NCBI GenBank assembly: GCA_937915835.1
Contig: CALGHA010000011.1
Location: forward strand, 1 to 64,000
Origin: an uncultured Fretibacterium sp.
GTDB taxonomy: Bacteria; Synergistota; Synergistia; Synergistales; Aminobacteriaceae
Direction: 5' to 3'
Length of the DNA stretch: 64,000 nt
Shown here: piece by piece, positions 53,703 through 63,140 of the stretch
Numbering within the stretch: the first letter of the stretch is position 1
How the letters are laid out: each line of letters opens with the position of its first letter
Made by a program: the position numbers and the translations under genes
Notes under the pieces: generated by a model
The model's database searches: none
What the model was told of the DNA's origin: nothing
What the model saw: only the letters and a program-made list of their open reading frames with translations

Positions 53703-54578
53703 ATGAGAAATTTTGCAATAAAATCAACGTTAATTTTGGTGGGAATTATAATTTTATTGACGCTTCCATTTTCATTTTTCATCGTCGGTCCGAATGAATA
53801 TGCCGCAGTCTTCAAATTCGGGAAAATCGTATCAGTTACTGACACTCCGGGAATAAAATATAAAATTCCGTCGGTTCACACTGTACGTTACATCTCGAAA
53901 AAATTGCATTTATACGACATTCCGCGTTCAGGAGTAATTACGAAGGACAAGAAATCGATGATTGCTGATAATTACGTAACGTGGCGAGTTGTTGACCCCG
54001 TGAAATACATTCAGACTTTGAACGCCATCGAAGCCCGCGCACGTGAACGAATTGAAGCGGCCGTGTACAACGCGATTAAGAACGTAATATCTTCAATGAC
54101 ACAAGATGAAGTTATCGAGGCACGAGGAGGAAGATTATCAACGAAGATTGCGGAAGATTCCAACTCTGACATCGGGATTTACGGAATTGAGATTGTACAG
54201 ACGGAGATTAAGGCGCTTGACCTTCCCAACGACAACAAAGCCGCCGTTTACGAACGAATGATTAGCGAACGACAGAACATTGCGGCCTCGTATTCGGCTG
54301 AGGGGAATTCGGAGGCTCAGAAAATCCGTAACAGGACTGACAGGGAAGCGGCCGTTAAGATTGCTTTAGCTGAACAGAGTGCGGATATTCTTGCGGCTGA
54401 AGGAGAAGTTGAGTACATGAAAATTCTTCAGACAGCCTACAACACTCCGGAAAAAGCCGAGTTCTATAATTTCCTGCGTTCACTCGATGCCCTGAAAAAG
54501 TCTCTAACGGGTAAGGGCGAAAAGATTATTATGCTCGATAAAAATTCGGAGCTTGGAAAATTGCTTTATTGTGAGTAA
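53703..54578 (+). CDS. hflC: SPFH protein HflC
   Basis: A 291-residue partner of HflK: one membrane helix (STLILVGIIILLTLPFSFFIV), SPFH domain (GPNEYAAVFKFGKIVSVTDTPGIKYKIP near residue 29 onward) and a coiled coil (MISERQNIAASYSAEGNSEAQKIRNRTDREAAVKIALAEQ around 190-235). ALRSL-like NFLRSLDALKKSL near the end is typical of HflC. The ribosome site is GGGGAGG. Together the pair probably modulates FtsH or other membrane quality control. Confidence 0.94.
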   Translation: MRNFAIKSTLILVGIIILLTLPFSFFIVGPNEYAAVFKFGKIVSVTDTPGIKYKIPSVHTVRYISKKLHLYDIPRSGVITKDKKSMIADNYVTWRVVDPVKYIQTLNAIEARARERIEAAVYNAIKNVISSMTQDEVIEARGGRLSTKIAEDSNSDIGIYGIEIVQTEIKALDLPNDNKAAVYERMISERQNIAASYSAEGNSEAQKIRNRTDREAAVKIALAEQSADILAAEGEVEYMKILQTAYNTPEKAEFYNFLRSLDALKKSLTGKGEKIIMLDKNSELGKLLYCE

Positions 54579-54620
54579 AATTTTTGCAAATATTAATTTT
54601 TTCAGGAGGTAATTTTATTC

Positions 54621-55364
54621 ATGAAGAAATTTTTTGTTGCTATTCTTGTGCTGGCATTATTCGTGTCTAGTTCGTCGGCTTCAGTTATTGGAACTCTTAA
54701 CAGGGCCAATCTTGATATTAACGAAACAGAAGCTGTGGAATTTCGTGCTTAGGACGCTTTCACAAAATCAATGTTAGGCTCGGTTATTGATGCTCGTCTT
54801 GATATTGACAACGCAACTATCAAGTTTTACAACTCATTGATGACTATGCAGTTAGCTTTGAGCAAGGGGGAAATTGACGCTATTGCTATGGCTTTCGGCT
54901 TCCTTGAGGAGAACAAGGAACTTTGCGACAAGTTCAGCCGTGCAGTTGAGGACATGGAACGTGAAGGAGTAATCGGAATTTTAGGGCGAGACTACATCAC
55001 GGGACCGGCCGCACAAAATCCTCCGGCTGTTGAGTTCGCAAAATTTGACGACGCTGAAACTCTCACTGTAGCTTTGACAGGTGATATGCCTCCATTTGAT
55101 TACGTCGGAGCTGACGGAGAACCTGCGGGCTTCAACACGGCGATACTTGCAGAAATTGGCCGAAGACTTCACGTGAATATTAAGCCTCTGAACGTCGAGA
55201 CAGGAGCAAGAGTAACAGCCTTAAAGTCCGGACGCGCTGATGTCGTATTCTGGGTCATGGTCTTCATGGGATATGACGCTAAACAGGAAGATATTCCCGA
55301 AGGCATAATCACGTCAACGCCATATTTCGGCTGGAATAAGTCTGTATTAATCGGCAGGAAATAA
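54621..55364 (+). pseudogene. Second circularly permuted binding protein, broken by an amber codon
   Basis: The frame starts with a good signal peptide (MKKFFVAILVLALFVSSSSA) and CAGGAGG site, but codon 44 is TAG (54750-54752). It then runs on to 55364. As in the 18019 gene, the normally C-terminal lobe comes first (IGTLNRANLDINETE, KGEIDAIA, NKELCDKFSRAVEDMEREG) and the normally N-terminal lobe second (LTVALTGDMPPFDYVG, GFNTAILAEIGRRLHVNIK, SGRADVVFWV, TPYFGWNKSVLI). About 25 residues expected between GEIDAIA and AFGFLEENKEL are missing. A part from 54771 could be expressed only without a signal peptide and without the first strands. Confidence 0.75.
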
Positions 55365-55371
55365 TTTTACG

Positions 55372-55417
55372 CAAAAAACAAGAGCTGAAGGGAAAAAGTT
55401 TCATTCTCTTCGGCTCT
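55372..55417 (-). terminator. Rho-independent terminator after tRNA-Pro
   Basis: On the minus strand AGAGCCGAAG (55417-55408) pairs with CTTCAGCTCT (55390-55381) with one mismatch, followed by TGTTTTTTG. Confidence 0.7.
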
Positions 55418-55432
55418 ATTATTCTCTCGTTA

Positions 55433-55510
55433 TGGTCGGGGCGAGAGGATTCGAACCTCCGGCCTCATGGACCCGAACCATGCGCGCTCGCCAGACTGCG
55501 CTACGCCCCG
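55433..55510 (-). tRNA. tRNA-Pro (anticodon CGG)
   Basis: The cloverleaf can be drawn on the minus strand: acceptor CGGGGCG/CGCCCCG, D stem GCGC/GCGC, anticodon stem CATGG/CCATG with loop TTCGGGT (anticodon CGG), T stem GGAGG/CCTCT around TTCGAAT, then discriminator A and an encoded CCA. All stems are intact. It lies in a zone of broken genes. Confidence 0.95.
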
Positions 55511-55523
55511 TAAAACGCAAGCA

Positions 55524-55552
55524 ATTCTATCACGCTCTAACTTTTGCGTCAA
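55524..55552 (-). promoter_or_regulatory. Promoter of tRNA-Pro
   Basis: On the minus strand TTGACG (55552-55547), a 17-base spacer and TAGAAT (55529-55524), 14 bases before the tRNA. Confidence 0.75.
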
Positions 55553-55564
55553 ACGTTCAGTTTT

Positions 55565-55935
55565 TCATTCGGGCTTTCTAATCACACATTGCATACGACC
55601 GTTATAATAATCCGTGTAGCTTTCAAGGATCGGTCCGGAATTTCTGCATAATTTTTCAATCTCGTTACGTGAATAAATTTTCACATCTCTCGCAATTCCT
55701 CTTAGTCTTGCAATAGGCCACCTGATAAAATTTGTCATATTACACTTGCAAAAAATTTTTGCGGATTTGGATAATGATGAAAGCTGTGTGAACAAGTTAT
55801 TACGTCAAAAGAATTTGAATCAAACGTCAGATTTTCACAGTCTCCAAGCAAAAAACTTACGCCCTTGAGATCTCTGTTGACCATCCATGAATATAATTCA
55901 TCGTAAAATTTTCGTAAATTATATAACACGCTCAA
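55565..55935 (-). pseudogene. Remnant of a class I SAM-dependent methyltransferase gene
   Basis: Two frames carry pieces of one protein. The upstream piece (55935-55735) has FLLGDCENLTFDSNSFDVITCSHSFHHYPNPQKFF, the acidic-loop and HxFHH region of UbiE/menaquinone-type methyltransferases. The downstream piece (to 55565) has IYSRNEIEKLCRNSG and a C-terminal strand pair ending VIRKPE. The N-terminal GxGxG SAM motif and the middle are missing and the frame changes near 55750. No ribosome site is present. It is a decayed gene next to tRNA-Pro. Confidence 0.7.
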
Positions 55936-55940
55936 AACTC

Positions 55941-55980
55941 AAAAAAGAGCCGGAGAGAAAATTTCATATCTCCAGCCCCT
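55941..55980 (-). terminator. Rho-independent terminator after dicarboxylate symporter gene
   Basis: On the minus strand GGGGCTGGAG (about 55979-55970) pairs with CTCCGGCTCT (55955-55946), using some G-T pairs, followed by six T residues. Confidence 0.7.
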
Positions 55981-55991
55981 TAAATTTAGCT

Positions 55992-57230
55992 TTAAACTTT
56001 CAGCTCTTCACCCTCGCTCGCCGCGACTACAGCACAGACCGCCGTATCACCCGTAACGTTAAGGCAAGTTCTAGCAGCGTCAAGAATTACGTCAATTCCA
56101 GCGACTAAAGCAATTCCCTCAATCGGAAGGCCGACACTCGTTAATACCATCGTGAGCATGATTAATCCTGCGCCAGGAACTCCAGCAGTCCCGATTGAAG
56201 CGAGCGTTGCTGTTACGACGATACCAATCTGCATTTGAAGCGTCAACGGAATATTGAACGCCTGAGCTACGAACAATGCGCAAACTCCCTGATATAAAGC
56301 TGTTCCGTCCATGTTGATAGTTGCTCCTAATGGCAGGACGAACGAGCTTACACCTTCGGAAACGCCTAAATTCTCGCGGACGTTAGAGAGAGTTACAGGG
56401 AGAGTTCCTGAGCTTGAACGCGTAACAAAAGCCGTGATTGCCGCCTCCTGAATACCTTTGAAGTACCACATCGGAGAACGCTTGCAGAAAATCATTATCA
56501 TTCCGGAGTAAACGAGAATTGCATGAATTATACAGCCTACGAAGACCGCCGCAATAACTTTCACGAACGGAGCGAGAATTGCAATTCCGAAACGTGCCGC
56601 CGTTATGCTTATCAGCGAGAAAACACCGTAAGGAGCAAATCCCATCACGATATGAGTAACTGAATACATGACCTCAGCAACATTCTCGAAGAAGTCAGAA
56701 ATTTTCTTGCCTTTTTCTCCGGCCATAATGCAAGCTACTCCGAAGAATAACGCGAAAATTATTATCTGGAGCATGTTAGCGTTGACCATTGAGGCAATCG
56801 GGTTGCTCGGGAAAATATCGAGAATTACATCAAGGAAGGGTTTAGCCTCGCGAGCTGTCGCCTGTAAATCTCCGGGAATGTTCATTCCTGCTCCGGCCTG
56901 GAATAAATTTCCGAACGCAAGGCCAATCACAATAGCTACAGCCGTCGTTATGAGATAAAGCGCGAGCGTCTTAATTCCAATTCTTCCGAGTTTGTGAATA
57001 TCTCCGACTGATGCCGCACCAGCAACAAGAGACGCAAAAACTAACGGGACGATTAACATCATCAAGAGACGTAAAAATATCTTGCCGATTAAGTCAATGA
57101 AGGGCATAATGTAATTGCTCAGAGCCGGCGACGAAGGAATTACCGGACCGATTGCGAAACCGAAAATTATTCCGAGAAAGAAACCGATTGAGATTTTCCA
57201 GAGGAGGGAGATGCGCTTTTTTTCTGCCAT
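55992..57230 (-). CDS. Dicarboxylate/amino acid:cation symporter (DAACS family)
   Basis: A 412-residue membrane transporter of the glutamate/aspartate carrier family. Landmarks: MLIVPLVFASLVAGAAS near residue 60, the serine-rich re-entrant loop TRSSSGTLPVTLSN near 275, the LPLGATINMDGTALYQ ion-binding motif near 305 and GTAGVPGAGLIMLTMVL near 350. The substrate motif near residue 380-400 (DVILDAARTCLNVTGDTAVC) has the Asp and Arg seen in acidic amino acid carriers. ATG at 57230 with AGGAG; 40 bp after sbcC, possibly on the same transcript. Confidence 0.95.
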   Translation of the reverse strand: MAEKKRISLLWKISIGFFLGIIFGFAIGPVIPSSPALSNYIMPFIDLIGKIFLRLLMMLIVPLVFASLVAGAASVGDIHKLGRIGIKTLALYLITTAVAIVIGLAFGNLFQAGAGMNIPGDLQATAREAKPFLDVILDIFPSNPIASMVNANMLQIIIFALFFGVACIMAGEKGKKISDFFENVAEVMYSVTHIVMGFAPYGVFSLISITAARFGIAILAPFVKVIAAVFVGCIIHAILVYSGMIMIFCKRSPMWYFKGIQEAAITAFVTRSSSGTLPVTLSNVRENLGVSEGVSSFVLPLGATINMDGTALYQGVCALFVAQAFNIPLTLQMQIGIVVTATLASIGTAGVPGAGLIMLTMVLTSVGLPIEGIALVAGIDVILDAARTCLNVTGDTAVCAVVAASEGEELKV

Positions 57231-57269
57231 GATAAAAATCACTCCTGCTTTGTCAAAATTTTCACATAA

Positions 57270-59993
57270 TTATAGCTTATAACATCCTGGCCCCTCAATT
57301 ATGCTTACGCCTTCGCTCTTCGGAATAACCTGAATTTGTGCCGCAATGCGTTCTTTAAGGGCTTGGACGTGAGAGATTATGCCGATCATTCTTCCTTTAC
57401 GTTTGACTTCACCGAGTGCGTCAAGAGCCGTGCTCATAGCGTCTTCGTCGAGAGTTCCGAACCCTTCATCGAGAAATAACGAGTCAACACGTGCTTTGCT
57501 CCCTGAAAACTGCGACAATCCCAGAGCTAGCGCAAGACTTATGATAAATCTTTCGCCTCCTGATAAATTTTCAGTTGGACGAATTTCTCCGGCTTGTTCG
57601 CTGTCAATCACGCTTAATTCAAGTTTTGCGTTGTTCGGAGTAATCTTTAATCTATAGCGTCCATTCATCGTTTGAAGATAAGAATTTGCGTTTTTCACGA
57701 CGAGTTCAAGAGTAATTCTCTGCGCATAAACCCTGAGTTTGTCGCCCTCAGATGAACCGATTAAATCATTGAGAGCCGCCCATCTGTTAGCTTTGACTTC
57801 CTGAGCTTCAAGTTCACGCTTCAAGTCGTCAATTTTTCCCTGCAAGGTCTGAATGTCCATTAGTTTTTGTGAGAGAACGGCGATATTCTCATTGAGAGCT
57901 TTAATTTTTCCCTCTTCGTCAGCAAATAATTTTTCGGCCTCTTCAAGCGTAATTTTTTCAGGAGCTAACTTGCGTTTTTCGTCAAGTTTTCGTGAGATGT
58001 CATCGCTTAAAGCTATTAACTCGGTCATTCTCGTGTTGAGTTCATCGCGTCTATTCTTGAGTTTTGCTAATCTTTCAGCGTCAAGGCATGAAGCAAGAAA
58101 AGTTTGCTCGTCAATAAAATTCTGAGCTTTGAGCTTGGCAGTAAAGTCTGGTTCATCGATTTCAAGCTGTGACGAAATTTTGTCGAGATTTTCACGTTCT
58201 GGAGCAAGATTGCTTTTAGTCGTCTCAAGTTTGGCTTTAACTTCAGCTTTGCTTTTTTCGGCGGACTGAATTTTTTTATCGAGCAGGTTTAAATTGTCAG
58301 CCCATTCATTTACGCGCGGGATTACGTCTTCAACTTTGGTGATTTCGCCAATGTTTAACGAGTTCACAGCTTTCATGACTTCATCGCGGAGGGCTTTGCA
58401 TTCCTCATGTTTAGCTTGCCAGTCAGCACGGAGCTTGTCGAGTTCATTTCTCGCGTTAGTCTCAGAAATTTTTGCGTCATTATATTCTTTCTGGGCTTTC
58501 TCATATAACGCTCGTAATCTGTCAACTTCTGAATTTGCCCGTCTCAATTTCTCGTCGATTTTCTCACTGAGCCTGAACAATTCTTCGGATTTCCCCGTTA
58601 TTTCTCCTGAGCTTTCATGAGCGTGATTAATTCCCGGATGTTCGATCGCGCCGCATAACGGACAAGGCTGGCCAGGCTGTAATATTGCTCGTTGTTCGTC
58701 TAAGACTGCTGAAGCTGTTTTTGCTCGGCTATTCATGAGAGCTTCTAAGATTTCGCCGTGAGTTTTCAGAGCTTCGTCAACTTTTTGGCGTAAATTTTCG
58801 CGGGCTTCGTCTTTCTTCTGAGAATTGGCCTGTGAGAGTTCATATTTCTTCTTAGCTTGACAGCCTTCATCCTTGAGCTTCTTTTTTTCCCTGTCGGCTT
58901 TAGAGTAATTTTCAACGAGAGACTTTATTTTTTCCCTGACTGCATCGGCCGAATCCGTAATATCTCCTCTTAATCTCGCAAATTCTTCTTGAGCCTGAGG
59001 AAGATATTCTTCAATTTTCGCGAGTAATCCCCTATGAGCCGCGATTTCCTGTGTCATTCTTGAGCATTTTGCTTGAGACTGCTCCCGACTTTGCCGTAAT
59101 GAAACCAGCTTTGAATAATCAAGTTTCAGAGTTTCCGCACGTTCTCCAGTTTCTAAGATAACTCGGTCATGTTCAAACTCGTCAAGTCTTCGTTGCTGAA
59201 TTATAATCTCGTCCTGTCTAGTTCTCTGTTCTTCTTCGAGTTTGCGAATTTCCTTGAGAATGTCCCGCTGTGATTTCGTCGTTGAGTGTTGTAAATCGAG
59301 CGTCTGAATTTCCGAACGTTCCGCTTCAAGCTGTGAGTTAATCTCCTCTTCACTGTCTGAACTTATCAACGCTTCATTCTCGCTCAGACGTAAATTTATA
59401 TCTCTCAGTGAAGCCGTCTCACTTTTGCTCCTCTGGAAGACACGCCGGGATATTTCGCTGTAAATCTTCGTTCCTGTTATGAGTTCAAGGATTTCTGCGC
59501 GTTCGTTCTTGTCAGCCTTAAGGAACTTGTCAAAATTTCCCTGCTCAAGCATCATTGCTCGGGTAAATCTCATGAAGTCCATTCCCGTTAATCTTATAAT
59601 TTCCTGTTGAGTTTTCTGCGTCTGTGTAGTTATGGGAATGTGAGTATTTTCATCGGATAAATGATGATCCGGCGGCTGAAGTTCTCCGTTTTTTCTTGAC
59701 TGGCCCCACTTGCTCGTGAATTTTCCCTGTTCGGTCTCAAACGTAACTTGAGCAAAGCATTCATCCTCGCCAATCGATAAAATTTCGTTCGTCGATTTAT
59801 TTACTCGCGTCAATCTCGAAGTTCTCCCGTAAAGTGCAAGACAGACAGCGTCAAAAATCGTAGTCTTTCCTGCTCCGGTCGGGCCTGTAATCGCGAAAAT
59901 TCCGTTTGAAGCATAAACTTTATCGGTCAAGTCAATGTGCCATTCGCCGCGAAGTGAATTAAGGTTGCGAAATCTTACGTCTAAAATTTTCAT
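57270..59993 (-). CDS. sbcC: Exonuclease SbcC, ATPase subunit
   Basis: A 907-residue SMC-like ATPase that, with SbcD, cuts DNA hairpins and protein-blocked ends. Walker A GPTGAGKTTIFDA near residue 36; long coiled coils (about 190-440 and 470-720); zinc hook CPLCG near 442 at their apex; ABC signature ENLSGGERFIISLALALGLSQ near 800; Walker B SLFLDEGFGTLD near 830. Its ATG overlaps the sbcD stop (ATGA). Length is in the normal range. Confidence 0.97.
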   Translation of the reverse strand: MKILDVRFRNLNSLRGEWHIDLTDKVYASNGIFAITGPTGAGKTTIFDAVCLALYGRTSRLTRVNKSTNEILSIGEDECFAQVTFETEQGKFTSKWGQSRKNGELQPPDHHLSDENTHIPITTQTQKTQQEIIRLTGMDFMRFTRAMMLEQGNFDKFLKADKNERAEILELITGTKIYSEISRRVFQRSKSETASLRDINLRLSENEALISSDSEEEINSQLEAERSEIQTLDLQHSTTKSQRDILKEIRKLEEEQRTRQDEIIIQQRRLDEFEHDRVILETGERAETLKLDYSKLVSLRQSREQSQAKCSRMTQEIAAHRGLLAKIEEYLPQAQEEFARLRGDITDSADAVREKIKSLVENYSKADREKKKLKDEGCQAKKKYELSQANSQKKDEARENLRQKVDEALKTHGEILEALMNSRAKTASAVLDEQRAILQPGQPCPLCGAIEHPGINHAHESSGEITGKSEELFRLSEKIDEKLRRANSEVDRLRALYEKAQKEYNDAKISETNARNELDKLRADWQAKHEECKALRDEVMKAVNSLNIGEITKVEDVIPRVNEWADNLNLLDKKIQSAEKSKAEVKAKLETTKSNLAPERENLDKISSQLEIDEPDFTAKLKAQNFIDEQTFLASCLDAERLAKLKNRRDELNTRMTELIALSDDISRKLDEKRKLAPEKITLEEAEKLFADEEGKIKALNENIAVLSQKLMDIQTLQGKIDDLKRELEAQEVKANRWAALNDLIGSSEGDKLRVYAQRITLELVVKNANSYLQTMNGRYRLKITPNNAKLELSVIDSEQAGEIRPTENLSGGERFIISLALALGLSQFSGSKARVDSLFLDEGFGTLDEDAMSTALDALGEVKRKGRMIGIISHVQALKERIAAQIQVIPKSEGVSIIEGPGCYKL

Positions 59994-61219
59994 TTGGCGT
60001 CTCCTGTGTCTATGTCGTGAAGAATTTCTTTATACATTGTCATGAACTCGGTTTTATCGTTATCCGAAAAATCTTTATGAGCTAATATTTCCTCGAAGAT
60101 TTTTTCAGGTGAGAAGTCATCAAGTCCATTCTCAACGTGAATATCATAAAATTTGTCAATCTCGCGCTTTGTGTTTAAGTCCTGTACGCTCAAAATCTCG
60201 ATTAACGGGAAATCCTTTGCGTAATCGTTCAAGTTTTTCTGTAAGTCAGCGATAATATTTTCTCCTGTGTAAGAGACTTCAAGCCATATAGAAATATTCT
60301 CTTCGGCCAATTTCTTGATTTTCGCGTAAATTTCATCGAGGCTTCCTGAAACTCTCTCTAATCTCTGGAAAATTGGAACTGGGACTTGCTTAATATTCGT
60401 TAAATTTTTTCCGTCGAGTTCAAGAATACAGACTGACTTTTTGCGTTCAGTTTCTCCGAATGTCATAGGGATTGGCGACCCGCTGTAACGGATATTCTCT
60501 CGTCCAACAAACTGGGGAGAATGTAAATGTCCTAAAGCCGTGTAAGTCAAGAACTTCGGGAAAATTTCCGTGCTGATCTGAACGGCTGTTCCGACATAAA
60601 GTGAGCGAACTCCTTCGTCCTTGTTGTAATTTCCTCCTTGAACAAAGAGATGTCCCATTGCGATTACTGGCAAATCTTGAGAATATTCCTGAGCTTTAGC
60701 AAAAACTTTTTCGTAATGAGATTTTATTCCGTCTGATAAAGCCTTATCGATGGCGTGAAAGTCATCATCAGCAGTAACGGTCCGAACATCTTTATCATGC
60801 AAGAAAGGAACTGCGCACACAACGAGTTCAAGATTTCCGGAGTCGTCGCGTAATTCAATAACTTCATCAGCCGGATTTTCGCAAGCACAGCCAATTACGT
60901 GAATTTTGCAGAGTTTTAATAATTCAGCCGGGGCATCAATGAAAGCTGGGGAGTCGTGATTGCCGGAAGTTATAACGACGTGGCGGCATGAGGAGGATTT
61001 TGTGATTTTGCTTAAGAACGAGTAATATAAATTTTGCGCTTGAACAGAAGGGTTTGTGTTGTCGAAAATATCTCCGGCGACTAAGAGCGTGTCAATATTT
61101 TCCGTGTTAATTAAATCTTCGAGCCAGTCAAAAAACTTCTTGAACTCCTCGTATCTATCATGTTCCTTAAGTTTTCGGCCAATGTGCCAGTCTGATGTGT
61201 GCAAAACTTTTTTTATCAT
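59990..61219 (-). CDS. sbcD: Exonuclease SbcD, nuclease subunit
   Basis: A 409-residue Mre11-type metallophosphoesterase. Metal and catalytic motifs: HTSDWHIGRKLKEHDRYEEF at the N terminus, LLVAGDIFDNTNPSVQA near 45, ITSGNHDSPAFI near 83, MGHLFVQGG near 190 and TALGHLHSPQFVG near 225. The C-terminal capping region follows (about 280-409). Paired with sbcC by an ATGA overlap. Confidence 0.97.
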   Translation of the reverse strand: MIKKVLHTSDWHIGRKLKEHDRYEEFKKFFDWLEDLINTENIDTLLVAGDIFDNTNPSVQAQNLYYSFLSKITKSSSCRHVVITSGNHDSPAFIDAPAELLKLCKIHVIGCACENPADEVIELRDDSGNLELVVCAVPFLHDKDVRTVTADDDFHAIDKALSDGIKSHYEKVFAKAQEYSQDLPVIAMGHLFVQGGNYNKDEGVRSLYVGTAVQISTEIFPKFLTYTALGHLHSPQFVGRENIRYSGSPIPMTFGETERKKSVCILELDGKNLTNIKQVPVPIFQRLERVSGSLDEIYAKIKKLAEENISIWLEVSYTGENIIADLQKNLNDYAKDFPLIEILSVQDLNTKREIDKFYDIHVENGLDDFSPEKIFEEILAHKDFSDNDKTEFMTMYKEILHDIDTGDAK

Positions 61220-61251
61220 GCTTTCACCTCAAGTTTATTATACCTGAGCGC

Positions 61252-61283
61252 AAAAAAATAACCCCGCAGAGTTTTCCACGGGG
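61252..61283 (-). terminator. Rho-independent terminator after GT87-like gene
   Basis: On the minus strand CCCCG (61283-61279) pairs with CGGGG (61266-61262), followed by TTATTTTTTT. Confidence 0.8.
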
Positions 61284-61298
61284 CCTGTTTATTGATTA

Positions 61299-62507
61299 TT
61301 AATTTTTCTGTTTCCTGCTTGTTAGGCTGAATAAGATTATGAAAGCTATGATGATTAACCCTAAGTAGCCAAATGTCAAGGCAAAAGATTTTTCATTCGC
61401 TTCAGGGAAACGGCCTAATATAAGATAAAAAAATACTTTACTGCTTAAATTTCTGAAGCCATTCATAAAAAGACATATTCCGAACCAGAACAAGCGCTGA
61501 TAAAATTTTTCGGATTTCATCATGAAATACAGGCATACAGCAATTGGAAATAGTAAAGTGTAAAAATTTGTATTTGTTGAGTAACACCAAAAAGCTGTAA
61601 AGATATACCCAAAACAAAGACTAAAATCTTTAGGTGCATTATTTTTATTTTCATGAGATGAATAATACATACATATTGCCGTTAAAATTATTCCTGTCGC
61701 CATACTGCAAAACATAGAGACTGAAGAATTGCTGATTAACGTTGCAAAAATTCCTGAAGAATGTTGTCCAATAATATTCAAGTATGCAAATTCTTCCAAC
61801 AACTTTATCATTCCGCTTCCAGTTAAGACAGAAGCATAAAACCAAGCCGCAATATCAACTACAGCAGCAATAATTAGCGGCAAAAACTTCTTTTGAAGTA
61901 AAAACGCAAAACAAATTAGAGCTGCATCTTGAGGTTTACTCATTGCAATTCCAAGAAGTAAGCCTGTAATAACAGGATAACTATCGCATAATATCCAGGC
62001 CAGCAAAAGCATACAGCTTATAATTCCGCTTGCATTCCTAGCATTAATCGCAGATAGAAAATTAGTAGAACCTAATGCAATTACAATCAGTAAAAATACA
62101 AATCTTTTGTCGTCATAAATTTTTTCTGCCTTGAAATATAAGCATATTAAAACAACAACAAGAGAAACTACGCATAAAATTAAGAAACATAACTTTGCTT
62201 TGTCAAGACTTATAAATCCGAGATAGTACACGTTTCCGAGGATTAATCCCCAAGGTGTAGCACCCCAGGCAGGATCTAATGCACCAATATCTTGTACTGC
62301 TTCAGGAATTTCCTGAGTTATCATGTTCAAATATGGATCAAATCCACGCAAGGTATAAGCTAATATCTTCCAATGCATAACATTATCTCCGCCGCGAAAT
62401 TGTTTAGCTTCCATGATAATTAATACAACGATCGAAAAAATAGTAAATAACCACGCAACACATGTGTAAAAATAATACTCGTAACTGTCTTTTTGCAGTT
62501 TCAACAA
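61299..62507 (-). CDS. Multi-spanning membrane protein, possible GT87/DUF2029 glycosyltransferase
   Basis: A 402-residue protein with about ten membrane segments. A periplasmic-side loop after the first helix (GGDNVMHWKILAYTLRGFDPY) has the Asp and G/FDPY pattern common in polyprenyl-phosphate-sugar glycosyltransferases. The short GLLLGIAMSKPQDAALICFAFLLQKKF segment near residue 185 resembles the GT87 'AxxxKxxP' pattern. Base composition is richer in A/T than in neighbouring genes. It starts with TTG (62507) after AAAGGAAG, 12 bp past a HAD phosphatase gene that follows a UbiA-type gene. The three probably cooperate in making or using a lipid-linked sugar. Confidence 0.6.
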   Translation of the reverse strand: MLKLQKDSYEYYFYTCVAWLFTIFSIVVLIIMEAKQFRGGDNVMHWKILAYTLRGFDPYLNMITQEIPEAVQDIGALDPAWGATPWGLILGNVYYLGFISLDKAKLCFLILCVVSLVVVLICLYFKAEKIYDDKRFVFLLIVIALGSTNFLSAINARNASGIISCMLLLAWILCDSYPVITGLLLGIAMSKPQDAALICFAFLLQKKFLPLIIAAVVDIAAWFYASVLTGSGMIKLLEEFAYLNIIGQHSSGIFATLISNSSVSMFCSMATGIILTAICMYYSSHENKNNAPKDFSLCFGYIFTAFWCYSTNTNFYTLLFPIAVCLYFMMKSEKFYQRLFWFGICLFMNGFRNLSSKVFFYLILGRFPEANEKSFALTFGYLGLIIIAFIILFSLTSRKQKN

Positions 62508-62519
62508 TAAGACTTCCTT

Positions 62520-63140
62520 TCAGCAAAAATTTTTCACAAACTCTTTAACATCAGCATAATCAATTCCGGCTCTTCCCGCGCATTCCCCATCACGATCGTA
62601 ACGGTCGCCGACGTAAAGAATATTTTGTGCATTCAGCTTTAATTCCCTGATTATTCGCAACAACCCTGAAGCACTAGGTTTCATGCAATTAATAAATCCG
62701 TCATTGCTCCAGTAATATTTATCAGGCTCAAAATTTAGCGCTCTCAACTTCTCTTTCACAGGATAATCTGAGTAGACAATTATAATTTTCCCGGATGTTT
62801 GTAACTCCTTCAGCTTTGACAATAATTTTTTCCGCCGAAAAGTTTTTACAAGTTTCAAGGGTTTATTATTCATCCATGAGTTTATAATTCTCTCTGTCTC
62901 GTCAGGCCGAAGCCCGAATATCCTTGATGTCTCGTTAATCTGCCTTGCGTGAAAATCCTCGTCATCATTCCTGAAAAGTTTTTCCCGAAGTTCGCGATAT
63001 TTCAGCACAGCCAGAAGCTCACGATATTTCATCGGTCTCAAGACATAATGCATAATCATCCAGACGGCCATAAAAATTCTCACGGGCAATTGATGATAAA
63101 GAGTTCCGTCAAGGTCAAAAATTAACGTCTCATAATTCAT
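62520..63140 (-). CDS. HAD family hydrolase
   Basis: A 206-residue HAD-superfamily phosphatase. Motif I is LIFDLDGTLYHQ with two catalytic Asp near residue 10; motif II is IIVYSDYP near 120; motif III Lys is in NCMKPSASGLL near 152; motif IV is ILYVGDRYDRDGECAGRAG near 170-185. The cap is helical (40-105). Linked by ATGA overlap to the UbiA-type gene, so it may dephosphorylate the polyprenyl-phosphate-ribose 5-phosphate that such an enzyme makes. That role is inferred from context only. Confidence 0.85.
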   Translation of the reverse strand: MNYETLIFDLDGTLYHQLPVRIFMAVWMIMHYVLRPMKYRELLAVLKYRELREKLFRNDDEDFHARQINETSRIFGLRPDETERIINSWMNNKPLKLVKTFRRKKLLSKLKELQTSGKIIIVYSDYPVKEKLRALNFEPDKYYWSNDGFINCMKPSASGLLRIIRELKLNAQNILYVGDRYDRDGECAGRAGIDYADVKEFVKNFC

